Below are positions 35,961 through 44,076 of a DNA stretch of 64,000 nucleotides, piece after piece. Both the position numbers and the translations under genes were made by a program. The DNA is from Bacteroidota bacterium (GTDB taxonomy: Bacteria; Bacteroidota; Bacteroidia; Bacteroidales; JACABE01), in NCBI GenBank assembly GCA_013377005.1, contig JACABE010000001.1, positions 273,307 to 337,306 on the forward strand, read 5' to 3'. The notes under the pieces are model-generated. The model ran no database searches, had not been told where the DNA came from, and worked only from the letters and a program-made list of their open reading frames with translations. Position 1 is the stretch's first letter, and every line of letters starts with the position of its first letter.

Positions 35961-36764
35961 TTACTTTTTTAGAAGAGCATAAATAGTAACAATTGTTGAT
36001 ACAGATGAAAGTACCACTGACCAAGGGAACGTGGCAAATCCAACAGATTTTGCTGCCTTGTTGGGTTCCACATATATAATGTCATTAGGTAAAATGAAGA
36101 ACTCTGGTTTATTTAACAAATTTCTATCTGTTAAATCTATCATGCTGACTTTATCACCTGCTTCTGTTTTGCGAATTAACATTACACGATAACGATTGCC
36201 ATAAGGAGTTAAATCTCCTGCCTTCGCAATTGCTTCAAGTATATTTACATTATCTTGATAAAAAGTATAAACACCAGGTCTTTCTATATCTCCAATGATA
36301 CTTACGCGATAATTGGCTAATTTAACTACTACAGTGGCATCTTTAAGGTATTTGCCCATTGCTTTTTGTACTTCTTTTTGTGCATCAGCTACAGTTAAAT
36401 CTTTTACATAAATATTTCCTGAAATTGGGATATTAATGCTTCCTGAATCGCTTATAGTGTAACTGTTTAAATAAATTCCTATTTCATTTTGAAATTGATA
36501 CATATTACCACTTCCAGAAGCTCCTCCATTAAAAAAAGCTGAATTATCAGGATCTAAGCTATTAATCTTAATAAATAAAATATCATTTGCCCTTAAGTGA
36601 TATTCTGGGCTTTTATTTAAAAGAGAATTACTTCCACTTATACTATTTGCTTTTTCTTGCAAGTAAATTAACTTCTTTTGAGAAGTACAAGATGTAAAAA
36701 CAATAATAATCGAAGTAAGTAAGATTAAGCTAATTTTTTTGTTTATAATTTTTATACGCTTCAT
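35961..36764 (-). CDS. Polysaccharide export outer-membrane lipoprotein (Wza-like)
   Basis: 267 residues. A lipoprotein signal peptide ends in the lipobox FTSC near residue 26. The polysaccharide-export (Poly_export) domain starts at about residue 55 (YHLRANDILFIKI), followed by a SLBB domain (about 145-230: VSIIGDIERPGVYTF and ILEAIAKAGDLTPYGN). The C-terminal hydrophobic segment (PWSVVLSSVSTIVTIYALL) spans a membrane, as in Bacteroidota homologues. It is shorter than E. coli Wza. It is followed by the wzc-like gene after 44 bp, giving a two-gene export module without glycosyltransferases nearby. Confidence 0.93.
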   Translation of the reverse strand: MKRIKIINKKISLILLTSIIIVFTSCTSQKKLIYLQEKANSISGSNSLLNKSPEYHLRANDILFIKINSLDPDNSAFFNGGASGSGNMYQFQNEIGIYLNSYTISDSGSINIPISGNIYVKDLTVADAQKEVQKAMGKYLKDATVVVKLANYRVSIIGDIERPGVYTFYQDNVNILEAIAKAGDLTPYGNRYRVMLIRKTEAGDKVSMIDLTDRNLLNKPEFFILPNDIIYVEPNKAAKSVGFATFPWSVVLSSVSTIVTIYALLKK

Positions 36765-36884
36765 TATTCAATGATTATATTTAAATAAAAAGTAAAATTT
36801 ACTCCATTTGTTGGCAAAAGTAATAATATTTTTACAAATTTAGATTAAAATATTATAGCCTCCTAAGCTTTTGTCTGTATAATG

Positions 36885-38219
36885 TTAAATATTAATTGAT
36901 TTGGCAGAATCACCAATCAGAGTTGCTGAAGTACAATCTGTAATGATAACATCTACATAATCACCTATTTCAAAATTTTCTTTTGGAAAAACAACAACTT
37001 TATTTTGGCTATTTCTTCCAGAAAGCTTAAGTTTTGATCTTTTTGAAACACTATCAATTAATACCTTATACGTTTTTCCAATATCTTTTTTATTGCTTTC
37101 TAATGCTAACTCCATTTGAAGTTCAATAATTTCTTCCAATCGTTTACTTTTAACTATCTCTGGAATGTCATCTTTAAAACGTTTTGCAGCAATAGTATCT
37201 GGTCTTTCAGAATATTTAAACATAAAAGCATAGTCAAAACCCACCCATTTCATTAACGAAAGTGTATCTTGATAATTTTCTTCAGTTTCCGAACAAAATC
37301 CTGTAATAATATCTGTTGAGATGGCACAATCGGGTATGATGGTTTTAATAGCTTCTATTCTGTTCATATACCACTCACGGGTATATTTTCTGTTCATCCG
37401 TTTCAGCACTTCGCTACTTCCAGATTGGACCGGTAAATGAATGGCTTTGCAAATATTTTCGTGTTTTGCAATAGTGTGTAAAAGTTCATCAGAAATATCT
37501 TTCGGATGAGAGGTTGCAAAGCGTACTCTTAATAAGGAATTTATCAAGGCAACACTTTCTAAAAGTTTTGTGAAATTCATACCCTGATCGCTTTCCCATT
37601 GATAAGAATTTACATTTTGACCTAACAATGTAATTTCACGGTAGCCTTTTTTAAATAAGTCTTTTGCTTCATTGATAATCGTTTCAGGATTTCTACTACG
37701 TTCTTTCCCTCTGGTATAGGGCACTACGCAATAGGTGCAAAAGTTCTCGCAACCTCTCATTATCGAAATAAAAGCAGAAATACCATTGTTATCGAGTCTT
37801 ACTGGCTCTATTTCAGCATACGTTTCTTCTTCGGAAAGTAGAACATTCGCAGCCTTTTGTCCACTGTCTACAGCATTAAGCAAATTAGGTAAATCACGAT
37901 AAGCATCGGGCCCAACTATTAAATCTACAGCCTCTTCATTAAAGATTTGCTCTTTCAAGCGTTCGGCCATACAACCCAATAATCCAATTTTTAAATTAGG
38001 GTTTTTCTTTTTATGTGATCTTAGTTCTTTTAATCTTCTGTTTACTCTTTGTTCAGCATTATCACGAATGGAACATGTATTAATAAAAATTACACTGGCT
38101 TGATTTATATCCGTTGTTAATTCATAATCTATTGATTTCATGATAGAGCCTACGATTTCACTATCAGAAAAATTCATCTGACAACCATAAGTTTCAATAA
38201 AAACTTTCTTTTGTTCCAC
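36885..38219 (-). CDS. miaB: tRNA-2-methylthio-N6-dimethylallyladenosine synthase MiaB
   Basis: A radical SAM methylthiotransferase that modifies A37 of tRNAs reading U-initial codons. The UPF0004 domain has IETYGCQMNFSDSE (first cluster Cys), FINTCSIRDNAE and GLLGCMAE. The radical SAM motif is CENFCTYCVVPYTRG near residue 155, and a TRAM domain ends the protein (KLSGRNSQNKVVVF and VDVIITDCTSATLIG). The 444 residues are the normal length. The start codon appears to be GTG. Transcription probably begins about 115 bp upstream. Confidence 0.97.
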   Translation of the reverse strand: MEQKKVFIETYGCQMNFSDSEIVGSIMKSIDYELTTDINQASVIFINTCSIRDNAEQRVNRRLKELRSHKKKNPNLKIGLLGCMAERLKEQIFNEEAVDLIVGPDAYRDLPNLLNAVDSGQKAANVLLSEEETYAEIEPVRLDNNGISAFISIMRGCENFCTYCVVPYTRGKERSRNPETIINEAKDLFKKGYREITLLGQNVNSYQWESDQGMNFTKLLESVALINSLLRVRFATSHPKDISDELLHTIAKHENICKAIHLPVQSGSSEVLKRMNRKYTREWYMNRIEAIKTIIPDCAISTDIITGFCSETEENYQDTLSLMKWVGFDYAFMFKYSERPDTIAAKRFKDDIPEIVKSKRLEEIIELQMELALESNKKDIGKTYKVLIDSVSKRSKLKLSGRNSQNKVVVFPKENFEIGDYVDVIITDCTSATLIGDSAKSINI

Positions 38220-38331
38220 TTCAGTTTTTTTTATTAAAATTTAATACCCAAACAAAAATTAATTATATTTGTTTAGTAATTATTATAAACAATTTAATAT
38301 CAATATATTAAATATTACTTTTTTTGTGGTG

Positions 38332-38339
38332 CAAAGGTA
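38332..38339 (-). promoter_or_regulatory. Putative -7 element of miaB
   Basis: On the minus strand TACCTTTG is a canonical TAnnTTTG element, giving a leader of about 105 nt. It lies in the 240-bp region divergent from topA. Confidence 0.5.
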
Positions 38340-38459
38340 GTTAAAAAAGCTAAATTTTTATTTTTTCAATAGAATTTTGAAAAATAATTCGCTTTGTTAA
38401 GTTTTTATTGTTTTATTTTGTGCCGTTTTTCATACAATTATATATAAATAGGAAGAATT

Positions 38460-41036
38460 ATGTCGAAAAATCTTGTAATAGTTGAATCACCTGCAAAAGC
38501 TAAGACAATAGAGAAATTTTTAGGAAGTGATTTTATTGTAAAATCAAGTTTCGGTCATGTTAGAGATTTATCTAAAAAGACCATCAGTATTGATATTGAG
38601 AATAATTTCCAACCTCAATATGAAATATCACCCGATAAGGTAAAAATAGTAAATGAGCTAAAAAAGTTAGCTAAAGAAGCAGAAATAGTTTGGTTGGCTT
38701 CCGATGAAGATCGTGAGGGAGAAGCTATTTCTTGGCATTTAATGGAAGCTTTAGGATTGAAAAATAATAAAGTTAAACGTATCGTTTTTCATGAAATCAC
38801 AAAAACAGCTATTCTGGAAGCAGTTGAAAATCCACGTTCTATAGATCTTCACCTCGTAAATGCCCAACAGGCACGCAGGGTTTTGGATAGATTGGTTGGC
38901 TATGAGCTTTCACCAGTTTTATGGAAAAAAGTAAAACCAGCATTGTCAGCTGGACGGGTACAATCAGTTGCAGTTAGGTTAATAGTTGAAAGAGAAGATG
39001 AAATCAGAGGGTTTTTAACTACTTCATTCTATAAAGTGATAGGCATTTTTGATGTAAAAAATTATGATAAAAATACTACAATTACGGCAGAACTTTCTCA
39101 AAGATTTGAGAAGAAAATAGATGCTGTAAAGTTCTTAAATGATTGTATTAAATCTATATTTACTATTGCTGATGTAGAAACAAAACCAGCAAAAAAGTCA
39201 CCAGCACCTCCATTTACAACTTCAACACTTCAACAAGAAGCAAGCAGAAAATTAGGATTTCCTGTTGCTAAAACCATGATGGTTGCTCAACAATTATATG
39301 AATCAGGATTCATAACATATATGAGAACTGACTCAGTAAACCTTTCGAATATGGCGCTTGCAATGGCGAAAAAAGAAATTGAAAGTTTGTTCGGAGAAGA
39401 CTATGTAAAAATTCGCAAATATGCCACCAAAACAAAAGGTGCTCAGGAAGCTCATGAAGCTATTCGCCCTACCTACATGAATAATCAAACAGTAAATGGC
39501 GATGCTTCGCAAAAGCGTTTGTATGATTTAATCTGGAAACGCACCATTGCTTCGCAAATGAGTGATGCTCTCTTAGAAAAAACAAACATTACGATTGACA
39601 TTGATAATAGAAAAGAGAAATTTGTTGCCAAAGGTGAAGTAATAAAATTTGATGGATTCTTGAAAGTTTATCTTGAATCGAATGATGATGAAGATGAAGA
39701 AAATCAAAAAGGCTTATTACCATCGGTGAAAAAAGGTGAAAAATTAATATTAAACGAATGTAATGCTTGCCAAAGTTTTACACAACATCCACCAAGATAT
39801 ACCGAAGCAAGTTTGGTTAAAAAATTAGAAGATTTGGGTATAGGAAGACCTTCTACTTATGCTCCTACTATTTCTACTATTCAAAAAAGAGAATATGTTG
39901 TAAAAGAAGACAGAGATGGTGAAATCAGGAAATTTGATTTAATTACACTCAAAAACAATGTAATTAAGGAAGAAGTAAAAACCGAAAAAACCGGGTTTGA
40001 AAAAAGCAAATTATTTCCTACTGACATTGGTTCTGTGGTTAACCGATTTTTAGTACAGCATTTTGAAAGCATACTTGACTATAATTTTACCGCTGAAGTT
40101 GAAAAGGACTTTGATGAAATTGCAGAAGGACAAATGGAATGGAATGAAATGATTAAAACCTTTTATGTTCCTTTTCACGAAAATGTTGAAAAAACCTTAA
40201 AAGAATCGGAAAGAGCAAAAGGCGAACGCTTATTAGGTGTTGATCCAAAGACAAAGAAAAATGTTTATGTCAGAATTGGCCGCTTTGGTGCTATGGCACA
40301 AATAGGAGAAGCCAAAGATGAAGAAAAACCAACTTTTGCTGGATTGAAAAAAGGACAAAGCCTTGACACCATTACACTCGAACAAGCGCTTGAATTATTT
40401 AATCTGCCAAGAACTGCTGGCGTTTTTGAAAGTATTGAAATGGTGGTTTCTGTTGGCCGCTTTGGTCCTTATGTTCGCCACGATGGTAAATTTTATTCTT
40501 TAATTAAAACTGATGACCCTTACGATGTAACAGAAGAAAGATGCATCGAAATTATCAAAGCAAAAAGAATTACCGATGCAGCTAAAGCTGAGATTTCAAA
40601 ACATTTCCCAAAAACATTGGGAGCATATGAAAAAGCGGATGTTGTAGTAAATATCGGGAGATTTGGTCCTTATATTACTTACAATAATTCTAATTTTCCA
40701 GTTCCCAGAGCACAAGATTTATTGGCTTTAACATTAGAAGAAGCGATTGAATACATAAAAGGGAATAAAAAGAAATCTGCCGAAAAAAGCATCAAAGAAT
40801 TTCCTGAAAATAACGATGTAAAAGTACTTAGTGGAAGATATGGTGCTTACATCAAAATTGGAAAAGATAATTACAAAATAACAGGAGATAAAGAAGCTAA
40901 AGATTTAACACTGGCCGATTGTTTGAAAATAGCTGAAGAAGGTGGTAAAACTACAAAAAAGAAAGTTACAAAAAGGACAACTACTAAAAAAGCAGCAACA
41001 ACTAAATCAACAAAAACAGCGACTAAGAAGAAATAG
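38460..41036 (+). CDS. topA: DNA topoisomerase I
   Basis: A type IA topoisomerase that relaxes negative supercoils. The Toprim domain (about 1-145) shows VIVESPAKAKTIEKFLG and SDEDREGEAISWH. The active-site Tyr is in ESGFITYMRTDSVNLS near residue 285. The C-terminus holds repeated zinc-less modules (VRIGRFGAMAQIG, VSVGRFGPYVRHDGKF, VNIGRFGPYITYNN, SGRYGAYIKIG) and a Lys/Thr-rich tail of about 35 residues. The 858 residues fit Bacteroidota TopA. sufS follows 13 bp downstream. Confidence 0.97.
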   Translation: MSKNLVIVESPAKAKTIEKFLGSDFIVKSSFGHVRDLSKKTISIDIENNFQPQYEISPDKVKIVNELKKLAKEAEIVWLASDEDREGEAISWHLMEALGLKNNKVKRIVFHEITKTAILEAVENPRSIDLHLVNAQQARRVLDRLVGYELSPVLWKKVKPALSAGRVQSVAVRLIVEREDEIRGFLTTSFYKVIGIFDVKNYDKNTTITAELSQRFEKKIDAVKFLNDCIKSIFTIADVETKPAKKSPAPPFTTSTLQQEASRKLGFPVAKTMMVAQQLYESGFITYMRTDSVNLSNMALAMAKKEIESLFGEDYVKIRKYATKTKGAQEAHEAIRPTYMNNQTVNGDASQKRLYDLIWKRTIASQMSDALLEKTNITIDIDNRKEKFVAKGEVIKFDGFLKVYLESNDDEDEENQKGLLPSVKKGEKLILNECNACQSFTQHPPRYTEASLVKKLEDLGIGRPSTYAPTISTIQKREYVVKEDRDGEIRKFDLITLKNNVIKEEVKTEKTGFEKSKLFPTDIGSVVNRFLVQHFESILDYNFTAEVEKDFDEIAEGQMEWNEMIKTFYVPFHENVEKTLKESERAKGERLLGVDPKTKKNVYVRIGRFGAMAQIGEAKDEEKPTFAGLKKGQSLDTITLEQALELFNLPRTAGVFESIEMVVSVGRFGPYVRHDGKFYSLIKTDDPYDVTEERCIEIIKAKRITDAAKAEISKHFPKTLGAYEKADVVVNIGRFGPYITYNNSNFPVPRAQDLLALTLEEAIEYIKGNKKKSAEKSIKEFPENNDVKVLSGRYGAYIKIGKDNYKITGDKEAKDLTLADCLKIAEEGGKTTKKKVTKRTTTKKAATTKSTKTATKKK

Positions 41037-41049
41037 TTTTAATTTCAAT

Positions 41050-42267
41050 ATGTTGAATATAAATAAAATCAGGCAAGATTTTCCCATCTTGCTACAGCAA
41101 GTGTATGGCAAACCTTTCGTTTATTTCGATAATGGTGCTACCACACAAAAACCTCAATGTGTAATAGATGCCGTTTCAAAATATTATACCGAAGGAAACA
41201 GCAACATCCATCGTGGTGTGCATTATATGAGCCAACAAGCCACTGTGGCTTTTGAAAATGCAAGAGAAACTGTCAGGAAATTCATCAACGCACCGCATGC
41301 TCACGAAATTATTTTTACTCGTGGAACTACCGAAAGCATTAATCTTGTTGCCTCTTCTTTCGGGAAAAAATATATCGGAAAAGGTGATGAGGTAATGATT
41401 TCAGCAATGGAACATCATTCAAATATTGTTCCCTGGCAAATGATTTGTGAGGAAAGACAAGCAGTATTAAAAGTAATCCCTTTTCACAAAAACGGAGAGC
41501 TTGATATCACTGCGTTTGAAAACTTAATTTCAGAAAAGACCAAAATTATTGCCATTACACATGTTTCAAATGTATTGGGAACTATCAACCCTATTAAAGA
41601 AATCATCAAAAAAGCACACGAACACAATATTCCTGTTCTGGTAGATGGAGCACAAGGAATTGCCCATTCCAGCGTAGATGTGCAGGATTTGGATTGTGAT
41701 TTCTATTGTTTTTCGGGACATAAAGTATATGCACCTATGGGAATAGGTGTTTTGTATGGGAAAGAAAAATACTTAAATGCCATGCCTCCTTATCAGGGTG
41801 GTGGCGAAATGATACAAACCGTTACTTTTGAGAAAACAACTTATAACGAATTACCTTACAAATTTGAAGCAGGAACACCCAATGTAGGTGATGTGTTGGG
41901 ATTGGAAGCTGCATTGCAATATGTTGAAAACATCGGAATCGAAAATATTGCTATTTACGAAAATGAATTGTTAGACTATGCCACTACTGAACTATTAAAG
42001 ATGGATGGCATTCGTATTATAGGGACTGCAAAGCATAAAGCTGCTGTTGTTTCGTTTTTAATCGACAATATCCACCCTTATGATGCCGGTACTATCATCG
42101 ACCGATTTGGCGTGGCGGTAAGAACAGGACATCATTGTGCGCAACCCTTGATGGATATTTTTGAAATTCCCGGAACTATTCGTGCTTCTTTTGCGTTTTA
42201 TAATACCAAAGAAGAAATTGATGTTTTGATAAAAGCTATTTATAAAGTAAAAGAAATGTTTAATTAG
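41050..42267 (+). CDS. sufS: Cysteine desulfurase SufS
   Basis: A group II PLP-dependent cysteine desulfurase feeding sulfur to Fe-S assembly. PLP Lys is in CFSGHKVYAPMGIG, an aspartate pairing with the cofactor is in VLVDGAQGIAHS, and the catalytic Cys lies on the short loop RTGHHCAQP, typical of SufS. The start MLNINKIRQDFP at 41050 was chosen: the open frame runs back into topA but that extension is an out-of-frame reading of its Lys-rich tail. 405 aa. sufE lies two genes downstream. Confidence 0.97.
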   Translation: MLNINKIRQDFPILLQQVYGKPFVYFDNGATTQKPQCVIDAVSKYYTEGNSNIHRGVHYMSQQATVAFENARETVRKFINAPHAHEIIFTRGTTESINLVASSFGKKYIGKGDEVMISAMEHHSNIVPWQMICEERQAVLKVIPFHKNGELDITAFENLISEKTKIIAITHVSNVLGTINPIKEIIKKAHEHNIPVLVDGAQGIAHSSVDVQDLDCDFYCFSGHKVYAPMGIGVLYGKEKYLNAMPPYQGGGEMIQTVTFEKTTYNELPYKFEAGTPNVGDVLGLEAALQYVENIGIENIAIYENELLDYATTELLKMDGIRIIGTAKHKAAVVSFLIDNIHPYDAGTIIDRFGVAVRTGHHCAQPLMDIFEIPGTIRASFAFYNTKEEIDVLIKAIYKVKEMFN

Positions 42268-42294
42268 TTTTTAAAGTTTATAAATTAAAAGAAT

Positions 42295-42771
42295 ATGAAA
42301 AAAGTAGTTTTATTTTTAGTCGCAATATTATTTATTTCGACTTCCATTTTTGCTCAGAAGCAATTGAAAAACTTTGAGGAGTTAATGACTTCATTAAAGG
42401 CAGGAAAGCAAGTTCGTATGGTGGTTTATTATAAAAAATGCAAACTCATCAGCGATAACGAAGAAAAAGAAAAAGTACCCGATGCTATTGGTGGAATGAA
42501 TTTGGGTGTTTATGAATACTTTGAAAAAGAGGCTGTAAAAAACAAATTGGCTTTTGTAGTTGCTTCCGAATCAAAACTGATTGAAAATCCTAAAGGTGAT
42601 GGTTTTGTATATAATTATGTGAAGATAAAAGTATCTGAAGATAACAAAGTGAAGATAACCGCACAATATGTAGATGTAAAGTCATTTGAACAGAAAATGG
42701 ATGAGAACTTTTTCGGTGAAATCAATGATGAGAAAAATGATAAAGCGGTTTATTTTTACGAAGTGAATTAA
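42295..42771 (+). CDS. VirK-like periplasmic protein
   Basis: 158 residues with a signal peptide (LFLVAILFISTSIFA|Q). The body resembles the VirK family: LKNFEELMTSLKAGKQVRMVVYYKKCKL, PDAIGGMNLGVYEYF, then a strand-rich C-terminal half. VirK proteins were named in Agrobacterium but their biochemical role is unknown. It sits between sufS (27 bp) and sufE (10 bp) on the same strand and is evidently cotranscribed with them. Whether that reflects a role in sulfur metabolism is unknown. Confidence 0.75.
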   Translation: MKKVVLFLVAILFISTSIFAQKQLKNFEELMTSLKAGKQVRMVVYYKKCKLISDNEEKEKVPDAIGGMNLGVYEYFEKEAVKNKLAFVVASESKLIENPKGDGFVYNYVKIKVSEDNKVKITAQYVDVKSFEQKMDENFFGEINDEKNDKAVYFYEVN

Positions 42772-42781
42772 TAATTAAATA

Positions 42782-43207
42782 ATGACAATACAGGAAATAG
42801 AAAATCAGATTATTGAAGAGTTTCAAAACTTCGATGACTGGATGGATAAATACAATTATGTGATTGAAATGGGTAGAGAATGTCCGATGATTGACGAAAA
42901 AAACAAAGTTGAAAATAACTTAATCGTGGGTTGTCAATCGAGGGTGTGGTTAAGTGCTGAATATGTTGATGGCGTAATTGTTTTCAAAGCCGATAGCGAT
43001 GCTGTTATTACCAAAGGTATTGCAAACTTGCTCATTCGTACCTTATCTCACCAAAAACCACAGGATATTTTAGATGCAAAACTTGATTTTGTTGACAAAA
43101 TTGGTTTAAAAGATCATCTTTCACCCACGCGTTCGAATGGTTTGGTGGCTATGATGAAGCAAATGAAACTGTATGCATTGGTGTTTAAGACGAAATACGA
43201 GAAATAA
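42782..43207 (+). CDS. sufE: Sulfur acceptor protein SufE
   Basis: SufE takes the persulfide from SufS through a conserved Cys and passes it to the scaffold. The 141-residue protein shows FQNFDDWMDKYNYVIEMGR at the N-terminus and the active Cys in NLIVGCQSRVWL near residue 50, then KGIANLLIRTLS and the C-terminal block HLSPTRSNGLVAMMKQMK. This is a textbook SufE. SufB, SufC and SufD are not in the window. Confidence 0.96.
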   Translation: MTIQEIENQIIEEFQNFDDWMDKYNYVIEMGRECPMIDEKNKVENNLIVGCQSRVWLSAEYVDGVIVFKADSDAVITKGIANLLIRTLSHQKPQDILDAKLDFVDKIGLKDHLSPTRSNGLVAMMKQMKLYALVFKTKYEK

Positions 43208-43214
43208 TGATGAG

Positions 43215-43530
43215 TTATGAATTATGAATGTTGAATGAAGATTTATAATTTATGAATGATAAAAAGAGAATATTTTACTTTCTAATTCATTAGAATAATT
43301 CATTGTTACATATAAACTGAAGTGTCAAATTTTCTGATTTATATTTTTGAACGCGGATAAGTCGGATCCCTGACGGGAAACGCTGATTTAAACCGATTAT
43401 AAACAATAACAAATCAGAAATATATATAAATCTGCGAATATCTGCGTTTATGGAACGTATCCGTATAATCTGCGTTCTAAATTTTTACTACTTAATTCAT
43501 CATTAATAATTCAACATTCATAATTCATAA
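43215..43530. repeat. 0.3-kb element with 22-bp perfect inverted ends (MITE-like or transcribed palindrome)
   Basis: The two ends, 43215-43236 and 43509-43530, are exact reverse complements; each begins or ends with the motif TTATGAATTATGAATG or its complement. A second, imperfect inverted pair lies inside: the left arm holds GAACGCGGATAAGTCGGAT near 43352, and the right arm near 43458 reads ATCCGTATAATCTGCGTTC. There is no open reading frame. It fills the 332-bp gap between sufE and the DUF59 gene and has no obvious target-site duplication. The inner part resembles CGCGGAT/TCTGCG repeats that I have seen scattered in Bacteroidota. Confidence 0.75.
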
Positions 43531-43539
43531 TTAAAAAAC

Positions 43540-43863
43540 ATGGAATTGAAAGACGAAATCCGAATCTACGAACAAGCTGTTTTAAATGTGTTGAAAACCA
43601 TTTACGACCCCGAAGTTCCTGTAAATATATTTGATTTAGGTTTGATTTATGAAGTCATCGTAAATCAGGATTTTACTGTAAAAATAATAATGACACTCAC
43701 AGCACCCAACTGCCCGGTTGCCGAAAGTTTGCCCGTAGATGTAAAAGAGCGGGTAAGTGCAATAAGCGGCATAAAGAGCGTAGATGTGGAAATTGTTTTT
43801 GAACCTCCCTGGGATAAAGATATGATGTCGGAAGAAGCTAAATTGGATTTGGGTTTCTTATAA
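43540..43863 (+). CDS. DUF59/MIP18-family Fe-S assembly protein (SufT-like)
   Basis: 107 residues of the DUF59 (FeS_assembly_P, PaaD/MIP18-like) family. Key blocks are YDPEVPVNIFDLGLIYEV, MTLTAPNCPVAESLP with the conserved Cys, and VEIVFEPPWDKDMMSEEAK. Such proteins help target or mature Fe-S clusters and in Bacteroidota are often encoded beside sufE and sufS. The 332-bp repeat element separates it from sufE, so it may have become a separate transcript. A hairpin terminator follows. Confidence 0.92.
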   Translation: MELKDEIRIYEQAVLNVLKTIYDPEVPVNIFDLGLIYEVIVNQDFTVKIIMTLTAPNCPVAESLPVDVKERVSAISGIKSVDVEIVFEPPWDKDMMSEEAKLDLGFL

Positions 43864-43875
43864 AATATATTGACA

Positions 43876-43940
43876 GCTGCCTTTGCAGTTTTCTTTTTTC
43901 ATCCGTTTATCGGCATTGCCTGCTGATAAGCGGATGTTTT
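43876..43940 (+). terminator. Tandem terminators after the suf genes
   Basis: Two hairpins. The first is a 6-bp stem around CTGC-CTTT-GCAG (43875-43890), followed by TTCTTTTTTC. The second is an 11-bp stem at 43901-43911/43925-43935 (ATCCGTTTATC with GATAAGCGGAT, one G-T wobble), followed by GTTTTGCTTT. They close the suf unit before the secreted-protein gene. Confidence 0.75.
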
Positions 43941-44076
43941 GCTTTAGGGTGTTATGTATGATAGATAAGCCTAACAGTTTTGTCGTAAGATTATGTATGC
44001 CTTGTGTTTTTTTGTTAAAAAAAACACATAATAATATTATATTTTATTTAAGTTTGCAACATAAAAGAAATATAAT

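Noticed and set aside
40942-41049. Extended N-terminus of SufS overlapping topA
   Set aside because: The extra 36 residues are Lys/Gln-rich, an out-of-frame reading of the TopA Lys/Thr tail. The ATG at 41050 gives the normal SufS start.
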